A stretch of 64,000 bases of DNA from Eopsaltria australis (GCA_034509425.1 JAVTVJ010000834.1:83298-147297); one strand, 5' to 3'; positions 50,041 to 63,323 are shown, counted from the stretch's first letter. Notes: generated by a model from the letters alone, not told the origin. Translations and numbers: made by a program.

Positions 50041-50115
50041 TTTATACTATTAATAATGAAATAATAGTAATAATAATATAATAATAATAAAATAAAGTAA
50101 TAATAATAAAATTCT
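50041..50115 (+). repeat. (TAA)n AT-rich tail after CR1
   Basis: About 75 bases of TAA/ATA repeats placed right at the CR1 3' terminus, probably expanded from the CR1 tail. Confidence 0.85.
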
Positions 50116-53100
50116 AATGAAATTCTGCCTTGAGCATAAATGACAAGATGGACCGGGTTAGACAGAACACTGGGGACACTGGTTTGAAGGGCAGAAAAGC
50201 TAGAATTTGTGTTCCTGTAGTGGTTGCTGGTCAGCTGAAGTCCTTCACTGCTCTGACTTGCCAAGTTTCTGTTTCTGATAATGTTTCCAGATTGCTTTGG
50301 ATAAGAAAAATAATTTTACCCCATGCAAACAGACATTAAGCAAGTGGAACATGAAGCAATATATTACATGTCAGAATAAGTTATTAACAAAACCCCAAAC
50401 AACAAAAAAAACCTCATCAAGTTCTGACAAGGTTTTGTGACTTTTGTGCCTTTTAGAAGTGATCCTAATTTTCCTTGAAACATACCCAAAATTGTCTCTG
50501 ACTAGTGAAGAAATTATGAATTTACCAGGGGAAAAACCTTGGCTTCTCACTGAATTTGAGTAAGCTAAGTCATTCTATAAGGAGAGTTTCCTACTGTGCA
50601 AACAAGAGGATACTGATGGGACAAGGTTTAGCACAGACTAAGCAACAATAGCTTATCCTTCACCACCACAAGCACAGGACTGTTATGTGAGAGGTGATAC
50701 CATGGCAAAACTTCAGCTTGGAGTCACTCACAGTAATCTCAGGTGACAGAGACAGAAATCTGATGCAAAAACAGTTACCATGTGTTGGTTTCCCAGTAGG
50801 AAACCTCTCAGGCCTCTCTCAGAGTTTGACAAAGCTGAGAAACAGGAGCCAGATAGATCAGGGCCTCTGACATCATCTGGAAAAAGCTCAATACCTTGCA
50901 CATTTCTTTACAGTAACAAATTGTCTTGTAGAATTTGACTTGGGGTTGCTGTACATGCAGCCTAGCATGTCAAGGCAGGGAAAACCAGATTCTCAGTTAC
51001 TTAATCCCAAACTCCCTGAATTCCAGGAAAAAGCTCTCATGGACCAGTAGATTGTGGAAGATGCTCCAGGGTCTGGTTTTGGCCAGATGTTGATTTTTGA
51101 AATGCTACATGTGCTGGTGCAGAGACTTCCTTCTCAATTTTAGTAAGGGGCATTTATTTCCCTTTGCTACTATGCCACTCTGAGCTCTGGATAACCCAAG
51201 ACATAACTCTTACCCAAACCCCCCTGTGAAGCCTTTGGGATCACAACATCCTTTACAGCTGAAACACATTGTAATTTTGTATGTAGAAAACACACAACTT
51301 CTGCAGGGGCTTAATGTTTTTAAAGAGAAATCTCCAATTGTCTGAAAAGTCTCTGGGAGCTCTTTCCTTTTTAATTTAGAAAGGTGGTGTTTGGCTGACA
51401 CTGACAAGCAAACTCATATTTATGAAGTGCCCTCTCAGTGCCCTGTGAAATTTGCCATTTCCCTCTGTGACAGTCAGCACTATCATGAGAATATAATCCC
51501 CTGGGACAGGAGACCTGAGCCCCTTTGCTGCTCTCCTCTGCAAACAGATGTGTGCATGTTCCCCAGCTCTGAAAGTCACGGCCACTTTTTGGCAGAGAAC
51601 TGCAGCAGCTGCACATCTGCAGAGGGGAAAAGCTTTCAGCAAAAACTGGAGGGGGATCTCATCCTCCCCCCACCTGCAAAGCAAGCTCAGCATTTGTTCC
51701 TCTCCAGATGACACCCTGATGGGTTGATCTAATCATTCACACATGCATGCCTATCCATAATGCTTCCAAAATACCAGGCCTGTGACAGCATCTCACCTGA
51801 ACTGCTCACAGTAACAGTGCTTGGCAAGAGGCCTCACAGGATAAGAAGAGAAAATCCATGTTCAAGGGCCCTGCTGATATAAAATGATTCTATGGAATAC
51901 AAGTGGGCAAGTGAGAGACCACTTGTGATGAGAACACCTAAGCACATGCTTAATTTTAAGTCTATGTTCAAAGCCCACTATCTTCAATTAGACTGTGTGA
52001 AGTCCAGTCCAAACTTCCCAGAGCAGGAATGAACTGCACTGGGAGCCAGATTTAAGCATGCGCTGTGACCTACCAGACTGGGGGGCACAGTACAGAATAT
52101 TTAAGTGTAGCAGGATCACAGAAACACTTCACCACTTTTATTCCCAAAGGGAAATTTAATTAAAACACAGAGCATCTACCCATTTAAAATTATTCTGGTT
52201 ACAAAGAACAGCAAGTCCTTGCCCCCTGAAACAGTCTCTCCAGTGGATTGCCAGAGTCCCCAGTAAGTTTCTGGAAACACAACTTGCATGCCTGAACTTG
52301 GTCAGGAGCCATCTGCTCTCTGGGATCTGTAGGATCAGGAGTCTCAAGGTCTAGCAGGGTCTCATCCAGAACTCTTTCAACCACTTCCAAGTGAGGTGGC
52401 ACCTTTCCCCACTCAAGCTGCCCCTAACCATCATCAGTTCTTGACATTTTAAGTGTGGGCCAGATTTTCATATGAGCTCAGAGCAAAGCTTTTCTGACTG
52501 CTTCTCCAAGACCAGCTCTTCTGCCAGGCACAGTCTCCTGCACAGATATCCAACCAAGGCAAAGCCTTTCCAAGCAAGGTCAGCACCCCATATGCTGAAC
52601 TGTTCAGCCAATCTGATTACTTACCACGATGCCTGATGAAGAGATGGGCATGGGAAAATACCAGCACCTCCTGGCAGAACCTATCTTTACAGCAGGCTCC
52701 ATTCAGATCAATAACTCTCTGCTGTACATATTCTACAGGGAATGAGAGCAGTGGAGAAACCTCCACCAGCATCAGCAATGCTGTTCTACAGAGGAGGCAA
52801 GACTGGCCACAGTTAAAGGATGCCACACTTGAAAACAAAGCAGTGCTCCTACAATGGCTCACATGGGAGCACCTGCCTTATTAGTGGCACAGCACCAGTA
52901 GCAGCAAGTCCCGGAGTCCACTTCAGGCATCATAGAGAGGACTGAACCACAGCTGGCTTACCTGTCTAGCTTCCTTCCTTCTGCCTTTTACTCTGATCTT
53001 CCATCACACATCCCAAAATAGTCCAGGCCCCTTACTCATGCTTCTAGATGAGATCTTGTCAGCACTGCATGTGGAGCCAACTGCATGAAGAGCCCAGAGG

Positions 53101-53686
53101 ACAGCCAGGGCCATCTGTTAGAGACTTTTCTCTATGTGAGTTGGTGTTTTTATTTTAACTCCCTCTGCTTCTGGGCCCCTCTTCATCTCTTGCTCCTCCC
53201 ATCTCCTTCTCTCTGCTCATGAGGACAGTTTCCATCCTGGCTCTGGGCCAACACATGTATGGGCAAAGGCAGAGCTCAGGAAAAGCCATCTTCTGCTCCC
53301 TTTCATCATATAAACACTGCCAGTTCCCAGCCCAGGAGCACGGGGCTGAGCCAGAGCTCTGCCTGCAGTGCACGGGCACTGAGGACCAGCAGTTCCTGCC
53401 CAGGCTGGACACGGCAGCTTGGCTGCAGTGCAAATACCTTCCCTCCCGCCCTCCTGCTCCCAGTGAGCAGCCCGAGCCTTCACCCCAACCAAGAAATTGC
53501 TTGTGAGAAGGCAGACACAGATGCATCTCACATTCAGCAAAGGTCATGTGGAACAGCACATGCAGGTAACAGGTAACAGTCGAGCCAAATTCTTGTTTTC
53601 ACCAGCCATTAAAAACAAGAAAGTCAGAAGACCCCAAGCAAACCTGACTGGCAGTGCTCTAGCACTGGGATGACAACCTTGCCCTC
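50116..53686. other. No feature
   Basis: No exon, LTR or CR1 signature seen on either strand. Confidence 0.4.
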
Positions 53687-55113
53687 TGTAGTGGTTTCAG
53701 TTAGTGTATTCGAGTCTCAGGTCAAATGCCAGCACACTTACCAAAAATCACTCCATTTTTGCTGTGAGATAAGGATTAAGAGTAGGCAAAGCAGGCTCAA
53801 GCTTTGAAGAATATAAAGAAAGTTTATTAATAAACTTAAAACAAAGGGAAAAAAAACCAAGAAAACCCAGAACAAAACCCTCAGACCACCTCTCCTCCCC
53901 CCACCTCTCCATTTCTTTCCCACCGACAATACAAAAAGACAACACTTCAACTTTTAGTCAGTTTACCACCTCTGAAATAGTCTTTTCTCACTTCATTTAG
54001 GGAGAGAAGTTTCTCTTGCTTATACCATGGACTTCTCTGTAAGAAAATACAGTTTTTATGGTTTTCAGCCTCACAACCAACAGCCGCCCAGGAAGAAAAT
54101 CTGCTTGCTGTGGAAGATTCCCCCCCACACTAGTAGCCTTCCCACAGCTACTACGATGGGTTATGACAGTCTGTGGGGTACCCTTTTAAGGATGAGCAGT
54201 TCTATTGCAGCAGCAAAGAAAATCCCCTTCTGTTATTGGCAACACAAGTTCTCCAGCATTCCCTGGGGCAAAGGGACAGCTCACAGCCTCTTCTCTGTCT
54301 CTGCTCAAGCTTCTCATCAGGCTGCAATTACTTCAGTATCTACTTATCTCTACACAGGTGCCTTGGCTCACTGGCTGCAGTTAGAACATTACATCCCCCC
54401 CTTTGGACCATTTCCTCATATATTACAGGGAATATTTCAGCTTAGTCCCAACCATGGTTTCACAAAAGAATTTTCAGCTTCATTATTGAAGCACTTCTCA
54501 TGCTCCTCCCTCCAGGCATTGGCTCTGCTTCCTTCACTGACTTTAGAGTCTCTATGCTGTATTTCTGTAGGTGTCCTCACTCTTTCCTCTCTCTGTGCAG
54601 GGAAGGATGGGTGTCTGCAAGTTTAGTCTGGGCATGGAGAGGGTTAATCTCTCTCTCGGGCCTTGCGATGGTCATGTGGTCTCTGCCCAGGCTGTTCGAG
54701 AGCAGCATTCCAGTGTCCAGGCTGCGAGGGAGGGAAAGCAAGGACTTGGCCCTGCCTGGCCATGGTTGGGATTTATGACCCAGCTGTCTAAACCCCGAAA
54801 GGCTCAACAGCAACTCCAAACCCCCTTTCCCCCCCTCCCTCTGGGGGAAGGGGGCGGGGCAAAGGCCCAGTCTTACCGGAGAGAGAAGCAGGAGACCTGC
54901 TTCTCTCTGAAAAGCAGGAAGGCCAAAGAGAAAGAACTGAGGATCCTCTGCTTTTACAGGATTTTTTTCCCTGAAGGCAGATTAACTTTTAATTGGCTGG
55001 CCTACATATCAATACTTAAAACTACCTGGTTATAGGTACTCTCTTCCAGGAAGGAAGTTCCTGCAGCATGGATCACTTCTGAGATTTTGACCCCTCTGGG
55101 CCAACCCAGGACA
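53687..55113 (-). repeat. Solo long LTR, LTR-B family, copy 3 (inverted)
   Basis: 1427 bp. It begins TGTAGTGG and ends CCCAGGACA on the plus strand, so the LTR runs on the minus strand. Perfect 5-bp duplication CCCTC (53682-53686 and 55114-55118). The AATAAA complement is at 53823. It is more diverged than copies 1 and 2, and its TATA box has decayed to a TGTAAAAG-like form. It is sense to DENND2A, probably in the first intron. Confidence 0.85.
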
Positions 55114-55118
55114 CCCTC

Positions 55119-58100
55119 AGAGATGTACTAACTCCTAACAAGTTTAGTCAGTAAAAACTGACCTTAAATCACAACTAACTCTTGCATTTGCTTTGCTAAA
55201 TCCTTGAAAGTACCAGTATTCCAGCTGCAGCTGGTTTCCCTAACCTGGGGAGGGGAAAAAGCACTGAAGGAAAGAATGAAGATTATACCAGCACTCATAG
55301 CATTCATTCCAGCAGGACATTACTGTTTCAAGCCTCTGCCTTCCAACTATGCTTGACTTCCTTCAGCTTTACCATGGGACAGTACTATTTTCAGAAAAGA
55401 CAGAAATTATCTTCTCGATACATGTTATCTGCATTAAAGAAGGGAGTCACAGTGTTTCAAACTTCTTGCAAGGAATATTTCCCATGAGCCCCCTTTTGGG
55501 GTTTTTGTTGCACACACACAGGACCCCACATTTGCTCAGAAAATTGTTAGGAAATGCGTTTACCTCAGGGCAGTACAAACTCAGGGGGTTTCAGCAGAGG
55601 ATCACCCCAGCCATCACACCAGGGTTATCCCAAGAGCACAGCCTCTGTGAGCAACTGCAAGGATGACGGGCTGGAACCACATCACAGGGTTCAGAGCTGC
55701 TCAGAGCTGTCTCGGCACAGGAGGGACTGGACCATCATGATGGCAGAACCCCAAAGGTGTCTTGCTGCCATGAGTTCCCACTGAGCTCCCAGCTCACTGA
55801 AAGACATGAACTGGTGAAAACTCACATGAGGTAGGTATCCACTGCTTTGATCAGGGAAGGCCTGGGGACTTAAGACTTTCACCTCATCAGTCCCATGTCC
55901 ACGGACAGGGTACCTTGATTCAACTGGCTGGTGAATCATGTAAAGGCTGGGAGAGATCTTGAACAGGACCAGCCTACAGGACCTTAAGTATTTATTTTTG
56001 TGAGACAGTGATGATGCCTTTTAGTCCTTTATTTACAGAGACCATGAACTGATCCTCAGCCTGCTCTGTGCTAGGCTTCCACATGAGGACACAGACATCG
56101 GTTGAAATCCCAGGCTGTAGAGGTCAGAGGCTCCAGGGACTCTAGATTGTCTTAGGCACCCACTTCAAGATCACCTGAGGCCCCTGCAGAAGCTACATGT
56201 CAAAAGCACAGCCTTCACAAAGCCAAGAACTTAGTCATACTGTCATCTTTACTAAAACCTGGGCTGAAGCCAACTCCTAATGCCATGCATATCCTCACAT
56301 TTCAGCCTTTGCTTCAATTTCCAGTAGCTGATAAAGCACCTCCAAGGTGAAAACCACAAAAAAAAAAATCCCATAGGCAAGATCAACGTGCTATTGCCCT
56401 TTCCATTGCACTTCAGAGCTACAGTCAAGAAAACATTGTCTCTTTTCCTGCCTTGTGCAGTAAAACGGTGCTTACAGATACCTCAGACACAATGTTATCT
56501 GAGCTGTATCTAAGCAAAGCCAGGATCACTTGTTTACTGTCAGGACTTGAATGAAACAAGAAATTTCTTTCCAGCTCCATCCCACTCCCTCCTTCCCTGC
56601 GGAGAGTCTTCTCAGCCCGTAAGGAACTGCTATGCAAGTGCATTAAAAGTCCTATTTCAGCATTTCCTTCATAGTAGAGGCCTCTTCCAGCCAGCTCTTG
56701 GGATCCTGCCAAGAGACATATCAGCCATTAGTACTTAAATCCTTCTGCTAAAAAATGCTTCCCTAAAGATCTTATACCCCAGTTCTGAAGGCCTAAGATC
56801 ATCACAATTAACCAGCTTTAGCAAGAGTTTAAGAGAAGTTCTCCACTCTCGTGGGCTTAATGGTGCACTACAGAGCCTTTTCTCCCCTTGGTCTGGCCTC
56901 CACTGAGGAAGGAGCAGCTTCCACACAGTTCCAGTCAGGAAATAAATGTCAGGTGCTACAAAAGGAAGGGAAAACCAGCTGCTTTGAATGATGCATTCAG
57001 GGGATCCAAAAGAACATGACACTTATCAGACACTTCTGAAACTACCAGCACCTCTCCATCTTTAAGAGACTGGCTCTGTTGTGTGATGATTTCATTGGTA
57101 AATTTCTTAAACTCAAGGCAAGGATTGAGTTTGTTTCTGTGCCCCCAGAGTGCCCAGGAAAATAGATTGTAAGTCCTGTCCATATGAATTACTTGTTATG
57201 GCTGATATTAAGAATAACTCATTGGAAAAACTACTTCTGAATTAAGATCACCTCTGAAAAACACAGCTTTACGTGGTCTTTATTTATTATCTCCTTGTCA
57301 AAATGAACATTTCTAACATGCAAATACACCAGGCATGGGAGAAAGACAAGCCTATTGTAAGTGCCTGACAAAGGATCTAAATGCTCTTCTTGTTTCTGGA
57401 GAACAGAGAGCATGCACAGAGGTTGTCTTTGCAGACAAAATGTCCTAAAATATTTCCCAAGGCAGTGAGCTGGGGGCAGTACCGAAAGCAGCACTTTGGG
57501 ACGCTCCACATGCACTGGTGGTCTACAAGTAACACTGCACTTTGGATCTGAGCTGATGGACAGGGAGTATCTCCTGCCTGGACTGCTAGGACAGGGATGT
57601 GCTGAAGGCCAACCCAGGCTTCAGTGCACAACCTTCTCACCCACGCAGGCAGAGAGTGGTCCCAGCAGAGCCATAAATCTTTTGTCTGCTTTTTACATCC
57701 CTGGCCACTCCAGCGCCCCTTGTTCTCAGTGCTTTCTCTTCCGTTTCTCAAAAAGGCACCTTATTACCCTGGGAAAGCCTGTGGCTTTACTCTCATTTCC
57801 ATACTTAGTGTTTTCAGTTGCTTCCAAGCCTGACCCAACATAGTCGCTATCCATTTTCACAGGCTGAAACACTGCCTGGATTATTTAAAAAACCCAAACA
57901 ACAACCAAACAAAACCCCTCAAACCCAACAAGCATCAAACTCCACAAACACTATCCCAATGACAACAATTCAGAATACAACACAAGGGTGGAGGAAATAC
58001 ATTCCTTTCCTCTGCCAGGATGCAATAACAACTCCCTTTTTGGTGGTTAAGAAAACAGAGCCAGTACACATTATTGGACCTCACTACCACACACCAAGAA

Positions 58101-58989
58101 CCAGCAGTCAGTAAGGTGGCAGCCAACACAAAATAGCTTTTTAATCCACCACCAACACCAGCAGCTCCCCTCACAGTAGCAAATAAAAGCCCCATGGAAA
58201 TCCCTCTGGTCATCTCTTTATCCTCCCAGCTGAGTTCCAGGCTGGAGATGCTCTTCTCCAAAAGCAACAAACTAAAACAATTACTTAAATGGCAAGAGCA
58301 AAGGTGGCTGGGAATGCCTCAGGGTCAGGAACAACTTGCTGACCTGTCTTGGAAACAAGCTGTATTCTTGTAAAGAGCAGGATTAAGGGCCCGTGTTTAG
58401 CACTTAGTCCCTGCTCCTGTGAGGAGGCTCCACTGCAGACCGAAGCAGTGAGAAAGCCTCACTCCCCCATGACCATCACTTTTCCAGCACCAAGCATCAA
58501 GAGACATGCTTCCTGGACACTCATAAAGCCCAAACCTCTGAAAGTGTCCCAAATACACCTTGGCATGGTTTTATCTCCCAGTTTGCATTTGACACCTTGA
58601 GACTACAGCAGCAGCCAGCTGTAACTTCTTCCTTGTTCCCTTTCCAAACAACATTCCTCTCCACCGACTCCATCCCTAACCCATTAGCACCCATCATCCC
58701 TGGGTACAAGAGCGGGAAGGCAAGAAAGCGTTTTTCTCGCCAGGACAAGTGAATACTCCCATCCATCCCCAGCGGGAGTCAGAAATGCCACCCTGTTAAG
58801 CCATACAGGGCTGCACACAACTGCAGGCGTTCCTGCAGCCGAAGTAAGAGGAAAGCAGGCTATCCAGAGCAGAGAGAACTGCAGGGCTAATATCACAGGG
58901 GGATTCAGGGTTTTGCCGAACCGAGAACTCTGGCTGTTTGCTCCAGCAGGGCCCGGGCTTCCGTCAAAGAATGTGTTTAGCGTTTCCTC
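55119..58989. other. No feature; probable DENND2A first intron
   Basis: Unique-looking DNA. No exon or repeat recognised before the CpG block. Confidence 0.4.
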
Positions 58990-59660
58990 CTCTGTTTTGT
59001 GCTGGAGACCGAGGCAAGGCTGAGTTCATTCAGGGGCCCCGTGCTGGGTGGCGGGGCTGCCGCTGCTCCTCTGCCCCAGCGTTCCCGACCCGCTCGTGTC
59101 GTCTTTCCAGCAGCTCTCCGCGTCCCCTCAGCCCCTCTTCCCCTGCCGAGCCCAGCTCCGGCAGCGGGCCCGGCCCTACCGCGCCCGGCGGGAGCAGCAG
59201 CGTCCCCGTACCGGGAGGAAATCGGCGGCGCTGGGAGCGCGGGGGATTCGGCTCGCGGCCCCCACGTTCCCTGTCCGCAGCCGAACGCGGCACGGGGGTA
59301 AAGAAAAGCGAGTTGGGGGGCCGGAAGGGAAGGCGAAATTAGAGATTTTTTGCCCGCTCTCCCGCGTTAGCGTCCCCTCGGCGCGCCCCTACCTTCCCCT
59401 TCCTCGGCGGCGGAGCGGGGAGGCCGTGTCCCGGCATGACGGCGGTGGCACCCGGCGCCAGGCTGGCGGCTGCGGACCCGCGTCTGGGGGCTCTCGCCCG
59501 CCCCGCGCCGCCACCGGCCCCGGCCCTGGCCGCGGCCGCCCTCCGGCGGGAGCGCCGCCCCGTCCCGCCCCGCCACCGAGGCACCGCGCCCGCCCCTCAC
59601 TCCGGGCACGGAGCGTCCTGGGCTGCCCGCCCGGGGTGAAGGGGGATGCCCGAGGGGGGT
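58990..59660 (-). promoter_or_regulatory. CpG-rich block, likely DENND2A promoter/first exon
   Basis: This is the only long stretch of unique-looking DNA dense in CpG and GC boxes in the window. It lies upstream of the DENND2A coding exons at a distance normal for a long first intron. A usable minus-strand donor (AAG then GTAGGG) sits at 59393/59392, after an ATG frame that would stop soon after splicing to the 30203 acceptor, so this exon would be 5' UTR. The island could instead serve a divergent plus-strand transcript. Strand and transcription start are inferred. Confidence 0.5.
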
Positions 59661-60039
59661 GATGGAGGCAGCCAGTGTGGAGGCCAGCAGGGCAAACCGG
59701 AGCTGAGGGAAAAGCCGCCGTTCTGGCTGCAAACGGAAAGATTTCCGGGGAAACGTAGAAAGTCCTGACTTGCTGTCACCCCGGCACCTGTCACTGGCAC
59801 GGCTGCCTGGGGCTGATCGGGTCACAGACTCATCGCGGGACACCACCTGGCCGGGAACGCCTCAAACCTGCAACACGATTTATATCCCCTGATCTGAGGC
59901 TGGGCATTAGGGAAAGTGTTATAAATACAGTTAATAAAGTTGGCTTTCGTAGATGATTAAGAGGTTGATTGTTATGATGCTCGTTGAATGTTAATTGTTA
60001 TGTACCCTGTTAATTGTTGGTGATGTTCTCAAAAGTTCT
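59661..60039. other. Between CpG block and ERV LTR
   Basis: GC content drops quickly. AT-rich TGTTAATTG-like phrases near 59985-60020 may belong to the LTR if its true start is further left. Confidence 0.35.
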
Positions 60040-60367
60040 TGTTAAGAGAGGGGGGGAGAGTGGGTGTCAACATTTGAGGCCTTATCAACATAAAGGGATA
60101 ACCGGACCACTACCATTGGAAGGCAATCGACTAATAAGAGGAGCCCTGGTGACAATGAGCCAATCAACACTAACACAGAGGCGGAGCCAAGAAGGGGTTA
60201 AAAACTGTAACTCGAAGCCCGGAGGTGTGCTCTTAGCTGTACCCTTTGTTGGTGGCAGAGCACCCAGCACTGCACCCTTCTGCTTTGTCAGATAAATTCT
60301 TATTTGTCCCCTATTGTCCTTTTCAATAAATCTTCAAAACTTTAAGAAGTGAGCTTTGTTTCTCACA
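60040..60367 (+). repeat. 5' LTR of a gammaretrovirus-like ERV
   Basis: Ends CTCACA three bases before a proline primer site. A CCAAT-like box is near 60160, TTAAAAA (TATA-like) at 60198 and AATAAA at 60325. The start is set at TGTTAAGAGA, but the boundary is uncertain because the partner LTR is not in view. It lies about 400 bp from the CpG block. Confidence 0.75.
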
Positions 60368-60370
60368 ATC

Positions 60371-60388
60371 TGGGGGCTCGTCCGGGAT
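60371..60388 (+). other. Primer-binding site, proline-tRNA type
   Basis: TGGGGGCTCGTCCGGGAT, identical to the classical proline-tRNA primer site of gammaretroviruses, three bases after the LTR end. Confidence 0.93.
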
Positions 60389-61819
60389 GTGACGCCTCGC
60401 CTCGGCGGCCCTGAAGGATCCTAGGAGAGAGGCGTGCCCCACCGATTTTTTTGGTGGCTCAACTAGCTCCTTTGGTGCCGTCGACAGATTGCTGGCCAAC
60501 ATCCCAGAGACAAGAAGGGACCCACAAAGCAGACGGGAATCTAGGAGAAGGTACCAAGGGCTCCCTCAAGGGTTTGTGGAGTGGCCCACAATCCTGGTGC
60601 ACTAAGGCCCGGACAGGAAAAGGGGATTGTAAGTACCGTACAAGGGGCGGTTTGGGGGCAAAGTGAGTGAGGTGTGAATGAGACGTGGACTGGACAGTCC
60701 GGATGCACAAAGTGATTGTGAAGCCCTTCTAGCTGTGATTCCGTCCCTCCGCAAGGAGGTCGGCCAGCAAAGGGGCGAAGCGTGAGGAAAAAGGAGTGAG
60801 TGAGCCCCCGGGAAATCTTTGCAGGGAGGCTGGGGACCTAGCCTGGGGTTCTGGGAGGTCCATAACCAAAAGATCTGTCTCGGAGTGAAAGGAAGGGTTG
60901 GGAATCTTGCCTGGGGTTCTGGGGGTCCCTATTGTGAGGCTGGAGAGACTTTGCCTGTGGCTCCAGGAGTCTCTAAATCTGAGGTAGATAGGGAGGGAGC
61001 AGTTCTCTAGGTCAGTCCACTAGAGGACTGTCACCCTGTTTTTTGCAGTATTCTATGTTTTTACTTCGGTAGTAGAATTGCTCATGCATTTTCTATAAAC
61101 GTAGTCCTTGTTTTCTTAACCGGCCTAGATTGTTTGGAACTTCTAGATTGTTTTCATTCCTTTCTCCTAAGGCAGAGAAAGATGATAGACTGTGTCATTA
61201 TTCTGTGAAATTGTAGAGGTGGTAACCTCATTGACCAATCCACGATTGTCTTAAGAAAGATATAAAAATGAGAGAATAAAGAAAGGCAGGCCCTCTTCTT
61301 CTGGTCCTGCCTGGTGGTTCCTGAACTGCTGCTGAAATCTGCATGTTTCTTTCGTGTCCGACAGTGCGACAGAGGACTATTGTGCGCTGAGGTGTGGAAA
61401 CCGAGACTCTGGGAGTCTCAGGGTGGTAAAGAGGTGTGTGGTGTTCTGCGGCCACAGAGAGAGAGAGAGAGAGAGAGTGAAAGACGTGTTTGATTGTTGT
61501 TTAAGTGTGTTTGTGGGCTCAGATTAGAGCCACTTGAGGGCTTGGGAGAGGCTCTTAAGTCGTGTTTGAGGCTATTTTATTCGGTCCACCATGGTGTGGA
61601 AGCTCTTCTGAGGCTGTTTAGTCAGATAGAACTTGCTGTGAGAGGCTTTTGAGCTGCTTTTGGGATAAGAGAAAGTAAACTCCATTGTGTGGTTAGGCGG
61701 GAAACTCCCATTTGTTTTATGAGGCAAGGCAACATTTTGTTTGAAAAGGTGGGAAGTGCCATTTTGATCTGTAAGGAGAGAATCAGAAGCGAGCAAGCAA
61801 ATAGGAAGGCTTAAAGAGA
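60389..61819 (+). other. ERV leader region
   Basis: About 1.4 kb of untranslated leader between primer site and gag ATG. It has a good splice-donor-like GATTGTAAGTAC near 60626 and a (GA)n run at 61456-61477. No long frame with family likeness. Confidence 0.6.
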
Positions 61820-62098
61820 ATGGGACAGAATGGAAGTAAGTTGCTTGCTAGGGAGGAAGGGAGTATGGATATACCACCCGATAGTTCTTTAGGAATTAAA
61901 TTGGCCAATTGGGAAAAGGACCCTGTTACTAGAAGGTTAAATAAAATAAGAAGGATTCAATATTGTGTGGTAAAATGGCCAGAGAAGGAAATAAGATTGG
62001 ATCACGTTTATTGGCCTAGGTATGGGTCTTCAGAAAAGTGGATCTGTCAGGCTTTGAATACTTTTGTTAATAAAAGAGAATCCTTTGATGGAGAGTAG
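61820..62098 (+). pseudogene. gag: gag, matrix domain only (truncated)
   Basis: Starts ATG with MGQ, the N-myristoylation signal of gammaretroviral matrix proteins, and shows the matrix pattern of a tryptophan about 30 residues in and a second WP segment around residue 53. The frame stops with TAG at codon 93. A further short open piece follows before another stop, then the second ERV cuts in at 62301, so capsid and nucleocapsid are not present here. Gag drives particle assembly at the plasma membrane; this copy cannot make a full one. Confidence 0.8.
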
Positions 62099-62300
62099 AG
62101 CCTGTATGCAGCATGCTGGGTTGGTGATGCAATTAAGACCACTAGTGCGAATTTGTTTAAGCTATAAGGGACTGATAAGGAAAAACAAGCCACAGAGAAA
62201 AGGGAGAAAGTATGAGACCCCTTAAATGTGTTACCTCACCTGTGGTCCCCTGTCCCAGCAGGCCCAGTATTCCCAATGGCCCCTATTCCCACTGTACCAG
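62099..62300 (+). pseudogene. Decayed gag remainder up to nested insertion
   Basis: Reads on in the matrix frame for about 22 codons after the TAG, then stops again. A proline-rich stretch (CCTGTCCC, CCCCTATTCCC) close to 62300 resembles the Pro-rich p12-like region. Interrupted at 62300/62301 by an LTR end. Confidence 0.55.
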
Positions 62301-63216
62301 TGTCCTGGTTTGAAGGACAGGTGTCTGTTAAGGAAGGCAGGAGCCTCCCTTGGAATGGGAAACTGTAACCCCTCTCCCTCCGAATTATTATAAATTTGAA
62401 ATCAAGAGGCTCTCAGGCAAAGATATGGGAATAGGAATAACAGTTCTTTACTACTATCTAAAACAAGGATAACAAATAGCAACAACTATAACGTTAACCA
62501 ACAAACAGAACCAGAAACCCAGTGGCAGCCTGCTCGGCTTCAGGCACCTTTTCTCTTTGGTGCAGTTCCAGTCACAGCCTGCAGGGGCGCTCTGGGTGCG
62601 GTGATTCCCCGGTGGCTGCAGGGGCGCTCCGGCGTGAGCTCAGGTAGCACACGGCAATGGCGGCTGCCCGAGGCACGGAGGGATGGAGGAGAGCCCTTGC
62701 TCCACAGACCCTCGGGGGGCAGCTGGTGTCGGTGCCACAGCAGGATCCCCGGACACAGGGAGCTGGGACGGTAAGGGGTCTCCACGTGCAGGGGGAGCCC
62801 CGCCACAATGTAGCAAAGAAACTCGGAGCTGCGAGGAGCGGGGGAGAGACAGGCTGGTGGCAGGCAGCTCCCGATGGGGCAGAGAGGAAAAGACTCAGAG
62901 CACACAGACCGGCAGCTCCGTGCTGGCTTCTCAGGGGCCGTGGGTTCAGCAGACAGCAGCTCCGACCGCCCAGCTCCGAGGGTCCCGAGCAAGAGAGCCT
63001 GACCTCCCCCCTTGCCCTTGCTTTTCAGTCTCCCAAATCTCGAGTTGTCAGGCCCTGCATTCATGAGAGCGATTCTGCCCCACCCTGCCAAGGAGAAAGG
63101 CTCTAGCCTTGTGCTTTGTTTCTCTTAAGTACTCAGCAATTAGCCCAGTCATTAGTCTCTTAGCAACCCATGGGAGAAAAATTCCTGAGGAAAAAAACTA
63201 AATCCAAACTCCAACA
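62301..63216 (-). repeat. 3' LTR of a minus-strand ERV nested in gag
   Basis: 916 bp with TGT...ACA ends: plus strand TGTCCTGG at 62301 and CCAACA at 63216. On the minus strand a purine-rich tract (AAATTTGGGGTGGAGA) lies just before its U3 start, fitting a polypurine tract. An AGTAAA polyadenylation variant is at 62447-62452. The middle is CpG-rich. Orientation is confirmed by the integrase upstream of it on the same strand. Confidence 0.82.
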
Positions 63217-63323
63217 TTCTCCACCCCAAATTTTTTCCCATGCAAACACCTTACATCAAATTTAAACCTTCGAGGTATATACATACATGCAGATACAGAT
63301 ACAAGCGCAGTGTCATAAGTAGT

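Noticed and set aside
54027..54626. 199-codon plus-strand frame, antisense within LTR-B copy 3
   Set aside because: The equivalent antisense frames in copies 1 and 2 are about 90 codons and shifted, so length is not conserved.
59048..59662. 204-codon frame and its overlapping partners in the CpG block
   Set aside because: High GC removes stop codons by chance on both strands; composition is Arg/Pro/Ala-rich with no domain.
62540..63091. 183-codon minus-strand frame inside the inner ERV LTR
   Set aside because: Lies in the CpG-rich part of the LTR, overlaps open frames on the other strand, and has no family likeness.
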